Shown: positions 41,408 through 50,826 of the stretch, one piece after another | How the letters are laid out: every line of letters starts with the position of its first letter | How positions within the stretch are numbered: the first letter of the stretch is position 1 | Source: CAZWRN01 sp964446685 | GTDB lineage: Bacteria > Patescibacteriota > Microgenomatia > Daviesbacterales > UBA10151 | Length of the DNA: 64,000 nucleotides | Assembly (NCBI GenBank): GCA_964446685.1 | Contig: CAYUPO010000001.1 | Coordinates: forward strand, 124,001-188,000 | Direction of reading: 5' to 3' | The notes under the pieces: generated by a model | Told to the model about the DNA's origin: nothing | The model's database searches: none | What the model saw: only the letters and a program-made list of their open reading frames with translations | Translations under genes and position numbers: made by a program

Positions 41408-43957
41408 TCAATATTGTTTAAATATTTCGCTTGTAAGTGTGAAAGTTGATCCTTTTTGTAGTTTATCTTCCAACATCATTTTTGAAAGGTTGGATTCGAT
41501 TTTGTCCTGAATTAAACGGCGCAGGGGTCTGGCTCCTAAAATAGGATCAAAACCCTGTCTGGCAAGCTCAGCAATCAGCTCTTTATCAAAATTAACCACA
41601 TACCCCTGCTCCAGTAATTTTTGCTTTAATGCTTTTAATTTAATCTGAACGATCTCCTCCAGATCAAACTGTGACAGCGGCTTAAAAATAACCACTGAAT
41701 CAAACCGGTTCACCAACTCCGGCTTCATCACTTTCAGCAACTCATCTCTGACTTCACTATTTATCTGCTCTAAACTTTTATTTGCTTTCAGACCATCTAC
41801 TATTAATAATGACCCCACGTTGGAAGTGGCAATAATAATCGTGTTAGTAAAATCAACTGTTTTGCCATCTCCTCCGGTCAGTCTCCCATCTTCCAGTATT
41901 TGCAGAAAAAGTGTCAGAATTTGCGGACTGGCTTTTTCAAATTCATCAAGCAATATCAGGCAATAAGGCTTATTTTTGATCGCTTCAGTCAGTTCACCAG
42001 GATTTTCTGAAGTACCAAGCAACCGACTGGCTGATTCGCTTGACTGATACTCTGACATATCAAAACGGACAAAATAACTAGAGCTTGATTTGTCAACGTT
42101 GTTGCCAAAATAGACCTCTGACAAAGTTTTGGCAAGCTCAGTTTTACCAACTCCGGTGGGACCAACAAATAAAAATGAACCAATCGGACGGCTCTCTTCC
42201 CGTAAAGCTGTGGCTGCCCGCCGGAGTGTGTCTGCAACAGCTGTCACAGCCTGAACCTGATCGATCATCCGCTGATGAATAGCGTCCTCCAAATGGAGTA
42301 GGTTTTGCTTTTGATTTTGATCAAGCTCAAGCAAAGGCATATTTATCTGACGGGATAAAACAGTTTTAACCGTATCGGAAGAAATAACTTTGGCAGTAGT
42401 CTGAGTTTTACATTCATTATAAAGATACAAAGCTGAATCAGGCAGTTTTCTTTCATGAATATACTGTTTAGCTTTTTTGGCGATATAGTCCAAAGCCGGA
42501 AAAGTGGTTGTTATCCCCTGTGTCATCAAGGTTTCAATCGAACGGATTTTTAAGATACTAAGTGTTTCTTCAACAGTAGCTTCAGGTACTTCTACTTTAT
42601 GAAAAAGCCTGGCTAAACTGCCCTCTTTTTCCAAAATCCGGGCGTAATTTCCCGGTTCAGTTGAAGCAATAAATTGAAAAGTATTTGATTCAAGATACGG
42701 AGTTAACAGAGAATAAATATTATAACTTTTGGATGCGTCCCCGATTCCTAATTCATGTATTTCATCAATAAAGACGATTACATCACCGCTTTGCTGTACC
42801 TCTTCAAAAGCTGCTTTTATTTTTTTAGCCATATCACCCTCTGAATTAACATTTGATAACAGTTTACTGGGCTCAAGTTTAACCAGCCTCCTGGTGGCCA
42901 ATACAGCTGGCGCATCGCCTGAAATAATCATTTTTGCCAGATACTGAACTAAGGTTGATTTTCCAACTCCAGGCTCACCCACCAGTAAAGCATTGCGATC
43001 TGTATCCTGGGATAAAATAGCTGTAACTTGGCTGACCACCTCTTCCCTGCCAAAAAAATCTTCAAAATACTGATACGAAGCCTGCAGTGTCAGATCGGTT
43101 GATATAGCATCTAGTGCTGGTGTCGGAGCACCCAACCAGCCTCTGTTAGTTCCTTTGAGATGCCGGGTATGGAAATCCTCATCCCAGATATAGGATTTGC
43201 GCCACATCTGGTCTGTCTGTTCAATAAAAGTTTGCGCTCTTAAAAAGTCATCAATGGTTATCTGATTTTTAACAAGTTCAGGCTGAACTTCGGGAATAGT
43301 TTTTAAAAAGGCGATGAAAAAATCACTGACGCTAATGTGCCGTGCAGCTCTTTTTTTAGCCAGCATGAACGCTTCTTCGGCTAATTTAGACTGGTCAAAA
43401 GAAAGTGACTGAGGAATCTTCCATTCTTCAAGTTCCAATACTTTTAGTAGTTTTTTAATCTGACTTTTTTGCAATAAGATCTCCAGTTTGACCTCTTTTT
43501 GTTTAACTCTGGTAGCTTTCCAGATCTCTTTAGCGGATGTTATCTGCCAGGTTTTTTTAATGGGATGATAGATCAGATGATGAATAAAAAGAGCCAGTCC
43601 AAATATATTTCCAGCGAGTACCGGCAGATACAGCCACTCCTTAAAAGGAAGCAGATTGAGAAAATACATTAAAAGTGCCGGGGGAAGAATAATCCAGACA
43701 ATGGACAAAACAAATACAGAGACTGATGCGACCAGCATCGTGACAACTCCGCTTAATATTCTGACCAATCGGAAAATAAAACTGAGAATTCGCCCGACAA
43801 AAGAGGAGTCATGAAACAAAGGCACAAACATCAACCGCCACATCAGACCTACAGCCATATCTTCTTCTATTAAAAAAAGCAGATTTCGCCAGATTCGGAT
43901 CAGTGTCTGGATGCCATCGATATACCAAAACCGGATCAAATGTAGGGGCAGCAACAT
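41408..43957 (-). CDS. Membrane-anchored ClpC/ClpB-type AAA+ ATPase
   Basis: An 849-residue protein. Residues 1-150 hold several hydrophobic helices (about 60-135) in place of a plain cytosolic start. A divergent Clp-N-like helical region follows. AAA1 has Walker A LLVGEPGVGKSTLVQ and Walker [19 protein letters not shown]2 has FVGPTGVGKTELAKTL, LILLDEFEKASPQI and IIIATSNVGS, and ends with a ClpB-D2 domain (GARPLRRLIQDKIES). No tripeptide loop for ClpP is evident. It probably unfolds proteins at the membrane. A TACACT box lies 7 nt before the ATG. Confidence 0.88.
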   Translation of the reverse strand: MLLPLHLIRFWYIDGIQTLIRIWRNLLFLIEEDMAVGLMWRLMFVPLFHDSSFVGRILSFIFRLVRILSGVVTMLVASVSVFVLSIVWIILPPALLMYFLNLLPFKEWLYLPVLAGNIFGLALFIHHLIYHPIKKTWQITSAKEIWKATRVKQKEVKLEILLQKSQIKKLLKVLELEEWKIPQSLSFDQSKLAEEAFMLAKKRAARHISVSDFFIAFLKTIPEVQPELVKNQITIDDFLRAQTFIEQTDQMWRKSYIWDEDFHTRHLKGTNRGWLGAPTPALDAISTDLTLQASYQYFEDFFGREEVVSQVTAILSQDTDRNALLVGEPGVGKSTLVQYLAKMIISGDAPAVLATRRLVKLEPSKLLSNVNSEGDMAKKIKAAFEEVQQSGDVIVFIDEIHELGIGDASKSYNIYSLLTPYLESNTFQFIASTEPGNYARILEKEGSLARLFHKVEVPEATVEETLSILKIRSIETLMTQGITTTFPALDYIAKKAKQYIHERKLPDSALYLYNECKTQTTAKVISSDTVKTVLSRQINMPLLELDQNQKQNLLHLEDAIHQRMIDQVQAVTAVADTLRRAATALREESRPIGSFLFVGPTGVGKTELAKTLSEVYFGNNVDKSSSSYFVRFDMSEYQSSESASRLLGTSENPGELTEAIKNKPYCLILLDEFEKASPQILTLFLQILEDGRLTGGDGKTVDFTNTIIIATSNVGSLLIVDGLKANKSLEQINSEVRDELLKVMKPELVNRFDSVVIFKPLSQFDLEEIVQIKLKALKQKLLEQGYVVNFDKELIAELARQGFDPILGARPLRRLIQDKIESNLSKMMLEDKLQKGSTFTLTSEIFKQY

Positions 43958-43989
43958 ATTATATAGTGTAGCAGGAAAAGAGGGTGGGA

Positions 43990-44110
43990 GTTAATTAGTT
44001 AATTAGTTAATTAGTTAATTAGTTAATTAGTGAACAGGTTATAAGCCAAGCATCTGTGCTAAAACTTTTTTGGTTGATTTAACTTTTAATCTGATTAACT
44101 ATTCTCTAGT
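43990..44110. repeat. Tandem 8-nt repeat with an inverted partner
   Basis: Five copies of TTAATTAG (43991-44030) are matched by an inverted, degenerate arm near 44085-44120 (GATTAACTATTCTCTAGTTAA and following). The block fills the space between the Clp gene and the next gene. Confidence 0.75.
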
Positions 44111-44125
44111 TAACTGATTAACTCG

Positions 44126-44506
44126 CTAAAACACCCTAACAACATTGCCTAAGGCATCCAGCTCTACAAAATGCTTGGCCCGGCCTTCAACAAAAGCGGC
44201 ACATTGATTTTCCGGAAGACTATCACTGGAAATTCGGGGATTGTGGACTATATCGACTACCCAGTCTGGCAGCAAGTCATTGGTCAGACAGGGACCTGTT
44301 GTAAAATCTATTCCTAAATCTTTCTTTTGCAGATAAACTTTTTTTGCCTGATCAACTGCATTGTCAGCTTCTATATCAACGCCAACTTTGTAGCCGTTTT
44401 TAAGTTTTCTTTCAAAAGGATTATGATTGTTTCCAAATACTGTAACCAGTGAAACGACCACAATGACTGAAAGAACTAAGAAAAATAATTTATCCTGTCT
44501 TTTCAT
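44126..44506 (-). CDS. Hypothetical membrane-anchored protein
   Basis: A 126-residue protein with one N-terminal hydrophobic helix (LFFLVLSVIVVVSLVTVFG) and a soluble remainder containing three Cys residues (TGPCLTNDL, ENQCAAF). It probably faces outward. No family is recognised. It sits downstream of dprA on the same strand. Confidence 0.55.
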   Translation of the reverse strand: MKRQDKLFFLVLSVIVVVSLVTVFGNNHNPFERKLKNGYKVGVDIEADNAVDQAKKVYLQKKDLGIDFTTGPCLTNDLLPDWVVDIVHNPRISSDSLPENQCAAFVEGRAKHFVELDALGNVVRVF

Positions 44507-44533
44507 ACCTTGATTGTGTCATGAGTCAGATAG

Positions 44534-45613
44534 TTAGTAAAGGTTTTTGGTGTAAATCCCATTGCCTTCTGTCGAAACAAATCCTTCAATTTCCAGTTTC
44601 AGAAGTGATGACGCAACTTTGGCAGCGGGCTGCCCCAAAAGTCTGGTTAACTCATCTAAATGTCTCTTTTCTTTTGCTAGTTCAGTGATTATTTTATATT
44701 CAAGCTCTGTTAGTTTTTCAACCGGCCGTAGTGGTTTGTATGATACCAGATTACCAAAATCTTCTAAGATATCACTGGCTTTTGTTACCAGTTTTGCTCC
44801 GTCCCGGATCAGCTCAAGTGGTCCTGAGGAAAGTGAGGAGTTGATCGGTCCCGGAACTGCATAGACCTGTTTCCCCTGATCCAGAGCAAATCTGGCTGTG
44901 ATCAGGGATCCTGAATCTTCAGCCGCCTCAGTTACCAAAACAGATTGAGATAATCCGGCAATAATTCTGTTTCTGGCCGGAAAGTTTCCTGGGATGGAAG
45001 GAGCATCCGGATGATATTCACTGATCAGACAGCCAAAACCTTCGGAAATAGTTCGCGCCAGATTAGTATTTTCGGCAGGAAAAATATTATTTAATCCTCC
45101 ACCTAAAACAGCAATTGTTTTTCCCCCGGCATCAACTGTGATCTGATGAGCGATCGTATCAACACCTCTGGCCAATCCAGAAATAATAGTTAATCCAGCT
45201 TCTGCTAACTCCTGAGTCAGTAGACGGGTCACAGTTTTACCGTAACCGGTGATTTTTCTGGTTCCGACTACTCCGATTGCCTGGTTTAGTAAAGGTATCT
45301 CCCCTTTCAGATAAAGTAGTAATGGCGGATGGTAAATTTCTTTAAGCGAGGATGGATATTCATTATCAAACAGAGTAACAGCCTGAATATTTTTAGCAGT
45401 TATTTTCTCAAATTCAGCTTCAGGATCGAGGTTTTTTTGTGCCCAAACTAAGTTTTCTAAAACTGGCTGAGGAATTTTAAATGAAATCAAATCATTGACT
45501 GGAGTTTCCCAAATTAATTTGGGATCTTTATAATATTTTAGTAGTATTTTCAGCCGGACCGGACCCAATCCATTTATTGACTGCAAACAGCTCAGATAAG
45601 CGATATTTTTCAT
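44534..45613 (-). CDS. dprA: DNA processing protein DprA
   Basis: Loads RecA onto incoming single-stranded DNA during natural transformation. The 359-residue protein has an N-terminal SAM-like helical part, the Rossmann core VGTRKITGYGKTVTRLL and SGLARGVDTIAHQ, the motif AVLGGGLNNIFPAENT, and FPARNRIIAGLSQSVLVTEA. A C-terminal winged helix follows (LDELTRLLGQPAAKVASSLL). Its presence suggests DNA uptake ability. Confidence 0.94.
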   Translation of the reverse strand: MKNIAYLSCLQSINGLGPVRLKILLKYYKDPKLIWETPVNDLISFKIPQPVLENLVWAQKNLDPEAEFEKITAKNIQAVTLFDNEYPSSLKEIYHPPLLLYLKGEIPLLNQAIGVVGTRKITGYGKTVTRLLTQELAEAGLTIISGLARGVDTIAHQITVDAGGKTIAVLGGGLNNIFPAENTNLARTISEGFGCLISEYHPDAPSIPGNFPARNRIIAGLSQSVLVTEAAEDSGSLITARFALDQGKQVYAVPGPINSSLSSGPLELIRDGAKLVTKASDILEDFGNLVSYKPLRPVEKLTELEYKIITELAKEKRHLDELTRLLGQPAAKVASSLLKLEIEGFVSTEGNGIYTKNLY

Positions 45614-45676
45614 GACGTTTTCGGTAATTCTTCGCTTAATTTAACCTAAAGCCGTTCAAATGTTAAGAGGGAACTT

Positions 45677-47527
45677 TTACTCACCTAATATTCTGGCAGT
45701 GTCAGTAGCTACCTGTCCCAAATCTCTGATCAGATTTTGTTTATCAGGCGAAAAATAATACCGAAAGAGCTCTTTAATGACTGGACTAGCATTGGTTGAT
45801 CCTTCTCCGCCGGCTTCCAAAACAGTGGTGGCTACTATGGTCGGATTTTCAACCGGAGCATAACCGGTGTACCAGGCATGTGTTTTGTTTTTAGGATCTC
45901 CGAACTCAGCTGTGCCTGTTTTTCCGGCTGTCTGAATAGGAAATGTAAAAAATGGCCAGGCTGTTCCACCATCTTTTGGTACTTCTTCCAACCCTTTTTT
46001 GATAACATCCAGATGTGACTGGTTGATATTGGGTATTTTTTCTCCGTCATAATGAAACGCTTTGACTGTTTCTCCGGTCGGCCTGGTTATTTTAAGAGCT
46101 AAATGAGGCGGATACATCTGACCGTTGGAGGACACCATGGAAGTTAAATTATTTATCTGAAGTGGTGTTGAAAGCACAAAACCCTGGCCAATGGCCATAT
46201 GCAATGTATCTCCCGGATACCAAACCTGGTTGAATTGTTTTAGTTTCCATTCATCATCCGGTATCAGTCCTTCGACCTCACCTGGTATATCTATCCCAAC
46301 TTTTTTACCAAGATTCATTCTTTTGGCGTAATCCCCAATAATTTTTTCATTTGTAGCAATGGCCAGCTGATAGAAATAAATATCATTTGATCTTTTCAAT
46401 GCTTTAACCACATCCACTCCTCCCTCCTCTTTTCGACCGTATTGAGTGAAATACCAGTTCGAAAAAGTAAACGGACCCAGTGCCAGAACTCCGGTATCTT
46501 CATACTGCGTTGTCGGTGTGATCTTGCCTGATTCAAGACCCGCCATAGCTGAGATTATTTTAAAAGTCGATCCTGGTGGGTAGGTGCCTCCGATAGCTCT
46601 GTTTAAAAGCGGTGAATTGGGATCAAGTAGTGCATCTGATAATTTTTTGGCGTCATATGAAGGGTAGGAGACCAAACTGAGAATTTCACCATTTCGCGGA
46701 TCCTGGGCAATAATAGCTCCGCAGCAGCTGCCGGACTTTTTTACATTTTCAGCCAATTTGTCGTAGGCATGGGACTGCAAATCAGCATCAATTGTCAGAT
46801 AAAGATTCTGCCCTGGAATTGCGTCAGTTTTTCTCAAAGTTCTGATACTATTGCCTGAGGCATCAACTTCAACGATCTCTCCCCCATCAATCCCTTTTAA
46901 GACTTTTTCATAAGCCTCCTCTACGCCTCCCCGACCAATTTTGTCACCCAGTTTATAATTTTCATTACCAGGCTGTTTTAATTCTTCTTCAGTAATTTCA
47001 CCAACATATCCCAGGATATGAGCAGTTTTTTCATTTAAAGGATACGACCTAATACTGTCAACTTCCAGATTTTTTTCATTTTTAAGCTCCAAATTCAGCC
47101 ATTCTTCTCGACTGATTGAACGGAATTTATCTTTTGCCCCGGCACTTGATTCTTTGATTCGAAATCCCGGATTGTTTTGGGCAATTATTTTGCCGTTGCG
47201 GTCGTAAATGACTCCTCTAGGAGCGTGAATTACTTTGACCTGAATTCTGTTTGAATCAGCTAATTCGCGATTTTCTTTGCCATATGTCAGCTGAAGATGA
47301 AATAGTCTGAGAGATAAAGCAAAGAAAGTAAACAGAATAAAAATTATCAACACGACCCGCCGCCAGGGAGAAATAAGAGACGTTTTATTATTGTTATCCT
47401 CTGAAATACCAAATAATGACTCTGTCCACTCGACACTATCCGGATTTTCTTTCTGAAATGTTCCGGATTTAAGTGAGTATTTTTTTAATCCACTATCAAA
47501 AGCTCTGCCGAGGTGAAGTTTTTTCAT
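45677..47527 (-). CDS. mrdA: Penicillin-binding protein 2 (transpeptidase)
   Basis: The peptidoglycan transpeptidase of the elongation machinery, 616 residues. It has one N-terminal membrane helix (about residues 55-75), a dimerisation domain, and a transpeptidase domain with YPPGSTFKIISAM (SxxK), RSNDIYFYQL (SxN) and QTAGKTGTAEFGD (KTG). I start at the ATG at 47527 rather than the TTG at 47533. It is the last gene of the mreC-mreD-mrdA run. Confidence 0.94.
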   Translation of the reverse strand: MKKLHLGRAFDSGLKKYSLKSGTFQKENPDSVEWTESLFGISEDNNNKTSLISPWRRVVLIIFILFTFFALSLRLFHLQLTYGKENRELADSNRIQVKVIHAPRGVIYDRNGKIIAQNNPGFRIKESSAGAKDKFRSISREEWLNLELKNEKNLEVDSIRSYPLNEKTAHILGYVGEITEEELKQPGNENYKLGDKIGRGGVEEAYEKVLKGIDGGEIVEVDASGNSIRTLRKTDAIPGQNLYLTIDADLQSHAYDKLAENVKKSGSCCGAIIAQDPRNGEILSLVSYPSYDAKKLSDALLDPNSPLLNRAIGGTYPPGSTFKIISAMAGLESGKITPTTQYEDTGVLALGPFTFSNWYFTQYGRKEEGGVDVVKALKRSNDIYFYQLAIATNEKIIGDYAKRMNLGKKVGIDIPGEVEGLIPDDEWKLKQFNQVWYPGDTLHMAIGQGFVLSTPLQINNLTSMVSSNGQMYPPHLALKITRPTGETVKAFHYDGEKIPNINQSHLDVIKKGLEEVPKDGGTAWPFFTFPIQTAGKTGTAEFGDPKNKTHAWYTGYAPVENPTIVATTVLEAGGEGSTNASPVIKELFRYYFSPDKQNLIRDLGQVATDTARILGE

Positions 47528-47546
47528 AAGCAATATTTTTTTAAAA

Positions 47547-47990
47547 TCAGACCCTTAATTTAATTCCTGGCTTAGCAACAAACCGGTCTTCCCATTCCCT
47601 GACTACGATATAAACAGGCAGAGCGATCATAGCTGAAATGACAGGATACCACCAGATCAGAGGAGTTTTTAAAAAGAAGTTTTCTATCCAGGAAACTGCT
47701 AATACCACTACCAAAGTGACAGGTATGACTGTTAGATAACGGGCAGTAATAGGCAGCAATCTTATGATATGCATAAGCAATACCACCATAAGCATTACGA
47801 TTGGCCAAAAACCGAGATTGGCAGCTGATAAAATCCCCAAATATAATCCACCGGCTAATGCCAGATAATAATTTGACCGCTGATGTGAAGCATAACTGCG
47901 ACAGATTAACAGAATTAAGCATAAATTAAGCGGGACAAAAGATGTTTGCAGTAAGGCTAATAAAAAAAATATAAAAATAAATAATTTCAT
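47547..47990 (-). CDS. mreD: MreD-like rod-shape membrane protein
   Basis: A 147-residue protein of four to five hydrophobic helices and no catalytic motif. The call rests mainly on its place, 3 nt after mreC and before mrdA, and on its size and hydrophobicity. MreD helps hold the elongasome in the membrane. Confidence 0.75.
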   Translation of the reverse strand: MKLFIFIFFLLALLQTSFVPLNLCLILLICRSYASHQRSNYYLALAGGLYLGILSAANLGFWPIVMLMVVLLMHIIRLLPITARYLTVIPVTLVVVLAVSWIENFFLKTPLIWWYPVISAMIALPVYIVVREWEDRFVAKPGIKLRV

Positions 47991-47993
47991 AGT

Positions 47994-48785
47994 TTAATTG
48001 GTTATCACAAACACTAAGTCTAAATTAGCGATATCAAATATTGGTTTTACTTTGGCCTGTTTAAATACTTCTCCATCTTTGACAATAGTTTCTTCTACCT
48101 TTCCAATTACCAGTCCACGAGGTATTTCAACTTCAGTGCCAGCTGTATAAACCAGATCATTTTTTTCCAACGGATCTTCATGAATAACTTTATCAAGTAG
48201 CATTTCAGAACCAAATTGTCCGATTAAAATGCCTTTGGCTTTGCTGTCACTGTGCGAAGTAAACGCCGCAATCTTAACATCAGGATCTGTTGATAAAATA
48301 ACTGTCGATTTTTTGGGACTTACTTCCTGGATCTGGCCGATATAATTATCTTTATAAATAACTGACTGACCTTTTTTTATTCCACTGTCACTTCCTTTGT
48401 CGATCACCAGCACCCGGCTGAGTCCAATCGGGCGGCTCGGGACTAAAGCAAATGTCTGTGCATCAAGCGTCCCCTGCTGCTCTAACTGAGCTTTTGTTTC
48501 AGCCAGTTTTTGCTGGAGCTGGGAATTTTCTGACAGAACCTGTGCCAGCTGTTCTGATAAAGCTTTATTTTCCTGAGATGCTCTTCTGGCGACAAAAATA
48601 AATTCAAATTGTTTGCTTACCTGGGTGCTGGTTTTAAATAACCCGTACTGGATTGGAATAGTGATTTGCTGAAGCAATCCTTTGGGCCAGTTTAAGATTC
48701 CTGAACTATCACTCAGCAAAAGAATTAAAGAAAATATTAGTACTAAAAAAATGGTTTTAAAATCCTGCCGAAGAAGCGCAAACAT
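47994..48785 (-). CDS. mreC: Rod-shape protein MreC
   Basis: A 263-residue protein with one N-terminal membrane helix, a coiled coil (RASQENKALSEQLAQVLSEN) and two beta-barrel subdomains (RVLVIDKGSDSGIKKGQSVI). It scaffolds MreB and PBP2 outside the membrane. It is the first gene of its operon and has its own extended -10 promoter. Confidence 0.9.
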   Translation of the reverse strand: MFALLRQDFKTIFLVLIFSLILLLSDSSGILNWPKGLLQQITIPIQYGLFKTSTQVSKQFEFIFVARRASQENKALSEQLAQVLSENSQLQQKLAETKAQLEQQGTLDAQTFALVPSRPIGLSRVLVIDKGSDSGIKKGQSVIYKDNYIGQIQEVSPKKSTVILSTDPDVKIAAFTSHSDSKAKGILIGQFGSEMLLDKVIHEDPLEKNDLVYTAGTEVEIPRGLVIGKVEETIVKDGEVFKQAKVKPIFDIANLDLVFVITN

Positions 48786-48792
48786 TGTCTGT

Positions 48793-48801
48793 ACTATACC
48801 A
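48793..48801 (-). promoter_or_regulatory. Extended -10 promoter of mreC-mreD-mrdA, leaderless
   Basis: On the minus strand TGG-TATAGT ends 7 nt before the mreC ATG at 48785. Confidence 0.6.
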
Positions 48802-48835
48802 TTAAAAGAGCCCAGGTTGAAGCTGGAGTGTGAGT

Positions 48836-48920
48836 GTTAAGGGGTAGGTATTAAGTATTAAGGGAGAGTTAATGCTGTTTTTCATAATACTTAATACTTC
48901 TCCCTTAATACTTCCTCTTT
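48836..48920. repeat. Inverted word repeat between divergent operons
   Basis: The left arm GGTATTAAGTATTAAGGGAG and the right arm CTCCCTTAATACTTCC are reverse complements, with a further copy of the word (ATACTTAATACTT) between them. They separate mreC and pyrF, which point away from each other. Confidence 0.75.
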
Positions 48921-48934
48921 TCTACTTAATCCTT

Positions 48935-48940
48935 TATACT
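48935..48940 (+). promoter_or_regulatory. -10 box of the pyrimidine operon
   Basis: TATACT lies 11 nt before the pyrF ATG at 48952. The -35 is poor. Confidence 0.5.
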
Positions 48941-48951
48941 CTCATCAATCT

Positions 48952-49785
48952 ATGACTTCCTTTCAGGAGCTGATTGCAAATAAGTGGGAACATCAAAAAT
49001 TTGTTTGTGTCGGACTTGATCCTGATTATTCACTTTTACCCCGGGCTGTCAAAAAACCTGACTCAATTGAAGAATCCATTGTACTTTTTAACCTGGCCAT
49101 CATTGATGCAACTGCCAGTCTGATCTGTGCCTTTAAACCTAATACTGCTTTTTATGAAGCTTATGGAATTGAAGGATGGAGTGCACTAAAGAAAACCTGT
49201 GACTATATAAAATCAACTTACCCCCACATGCCAATTATTTTGGATGCTAAAAGGGGTGATATCGAATCAACCAATATTGGTTATACCAAGATGGCTTTTG
49301 AATGGCTAAATGTTGATGCTATTACTATCCAACCTTATCTTGGACAAAAAGCGGTTCAGCCATTTTTAGATTACAAAAACAAAGGAATTATAATTCTTGC
49401 AAAAACTAGCAACAAAGGGTCGGATGAATTTCAGGATTTGACAGTTGCCAGAAAAAAACTATATAAGTATGTAGCAGAACAGGTTGTTACACACTGGAAC
49501 AAAAATAAAAATTGTGCTTTAGTAGTTGGAGCAACTTATCCGGAAGAATTGGCAGAAGTCAGGAAAATTGTAGGAGAGATGCCGATCCTTATTCCGGGCA
49601 TTGGTGCCCAAGGTGGTGATATTAAAAAAACGGTTCAAGCTGGTAAAAGCAAAACAGGCGGGATGATCATCAATAGTTCCCGAGGAATAATTTATGCCTC
49701 CGGCAAAAAAGACTTTGCCCATGCAGCGAAGTTGGCAACTGAGAAAATACATTTGGAAGTCAAAAAAAACTATGCAAATACCTGA
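48952..49785 (+). CDS. pyrF: Orotidine 5'-phosphate decarboxylase
   Basis: Makes UMP from OMP, the last step of de novo pyrimidine synthesis. It is a 277-residue type 2 enzyme with the catalytic Asp-Lys-Asp motif LDAKRGDIESTN, the N-terminal FVCVGLDPDYSLLPRA, and the C-terminal phosphate site GIGAQGGD and INSSRGIIYAS. It heads a plus-strand operon running to the pyrD-like gene. Confidence 0.95.
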   Translation: MTSFQELIANKWEHQKFVCVGLDPDYSLLPRAVKKPDSIEESIVLFNLAIIDATASLICAFKPNTAFYEAYGIEGWSALKKTCDYIKSTYPHMPIILDAKRGDIESTNIGYTKMAFEWLNVDAITIQPYLGQKAVQPFLDYKNKGIIILAKTSNKGSDEFQDLTVARKKLYKYVAEQVVTHWNKNKNCALVVGATYPEELAEVRKIVGEMPILIPGIGAQGGDIKKTVQAGKSKTGGMIINSSRGIIYASGKKDFAHAAKLATEKIHLEVKKNYANT

Positions 49786-50068
49786 AAGAAAAATGCAATT
49801 TTTAATTATTCCTTCTAAAAATGATGTATATGCTGAATCTGATGGAGCTTTAGCACCAGTTAAATTCATACCACAAGAAGATATTGCACCTTCTATCGAA
49901 AATGGTCATAGTACTTATCAAGATATGATATCTGAAACATTCTGCAGATTTCCAAGATGGTTTAATCCTGCTTTACCACCAGTCTTTATTCCGGGTGAAG
50001 TATTATATAGATCAATTTCACAACACCAAAATACGACTCCTCAGATACTGGAGATAACAAGTAACTAA
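49772..50068 (+). CDS. Small hypothetical protein between pyrF and pyrE
   Basis: A 98-residue protein starting at an ATG that overlaps the pyrF stop by 14 nt, the same overlap seen between the genes at 31972 and 32615. No family is recognised. An alternative ATG lies at 49793. It ends 2 nt before pyrE, so it belongs to the operon. Confidence 0.5.
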   Translation: MQIPERKMQFLIIPSKNDVYAESDGALAPVKFIPQEDIAPSIENGHSTYQDMISETFCRFPRWFNPALPPVFIPGEVLYRSISQHQNTTPQILEITSN

Positions 50069-50070
50069 TA

Positions 50071-50718
50071 ATGAATATTTCAGAAAAAATCGCCCAAATA
50101 CTTTTAAAAATAAATGCTGTGACTTTGAGTCCTGCTAAACCTTATAAATATGCTTCAGGTATTCTGAGTCCTGTCTATACTGACTGCCGAATGGTGATTA
50201 GTTTTCCGAAAGAGAGAAAAATTGTCCGGGATGCGTATATTGAGATGATTAAAGAAGCTGGTGAGTTTGACGTTATTGCTGGTACTTCTACTGCCGGAAT
50301 TCCGCATGCGGCTTTTATTGCTGAAAAAATGGGACTACCAATGGTTTATGTCAGAGGCAGAGGAAAAATGAAAGATCATGGCAAAGGGAAACTGATTGAA
50401 GGTGTGGTCAAAAAAGGAGACAAAGTAGCGATCATTGAGGATCTTATTTCAACAGCAGAAAGCTCATTGGACACTGCTACCACTTTGCGAGAAGCCGGCT
50501 GCAAAGTGACTCATGTTTTTGCAATCACTACTTATGGCATGGATAAATCAGTTCAAAATCTGAAAGAAAATAAATTAAAACTTAAAAATCTGACCTCATT
50601 TGCAGACACAGTTAAAATGGCTGAAAAATTAAAAATGATCAGTCAGCAGGAAAAAGAAGTGATTTTAGAATGGACCAAAGACACCAGCGGCTGGGGAAAG
50701 ACAATGGGTTTTGAGTAA
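50071..50718 (+). CDS. pyrE: Orotate phosphoribosyltransferase
   Basis: Joins orotate to PRPP to give OMP. The 215-residue protein has AKPYKYASGILSPVYTDCR, VYVRGRGKMKDHGKG (catalytic Lys/His loop) and the PRPP motif VAIIEDLISTAESS (the usual EDxxTTGxS, here with Ser/Ala changes). It follows the small gene by 2 nt. Confidence 0.94.
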   Translation: MNISEKIAQILLKINAVTLSPAKPYKYASGILSPVYTDCRMVISFPKERKIVRDAYIEMIKEAGEFDVIAGTSTAGIPHAAFIAEKMGLPMVYVRGRGKMKDHGKGKLIEGVVKKGDKVAIIEDLISTAESSLDTATTLREAGCKVTHVFAITTYGMDKSVQNLKENKLKLKNLTSFADTVKMAEKLKMISQQEKEVILEWTKDTSGWGKTMGFE

Positions 50719-50726
50719 TATGGAAA

Positions 50727-50813
50727 TGCTTCGACTCGAAGACTCGCTCAGCAAAGAAATTTGTTGTAGCCTTGAGCCTAAATATATTTATTTCCTGAGC
50801 GTAGTCGAAGGAA
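50727..50813. repeat. Inverted pair of palindromic repeats between pyrE and pyrC
   Basis: 50727-50756 contains CTTCGACTCGAAGACTCGCTCAGC and 50791-50813 contains CTGAGCGTAGTCGAAGGAA in opposite orientation. They are the same family as the pair around the GIY-YIG gene. They break the otherwise tight operon. Confidence 0.7.
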
Positions 50814-50826
50814 TTCCTATTAAGAT

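Noticed and set aside
47572..47922. 116-residue frame overlapping mreD
   Set aside because: Same strand, different frame, no family features; mreD explains the region.
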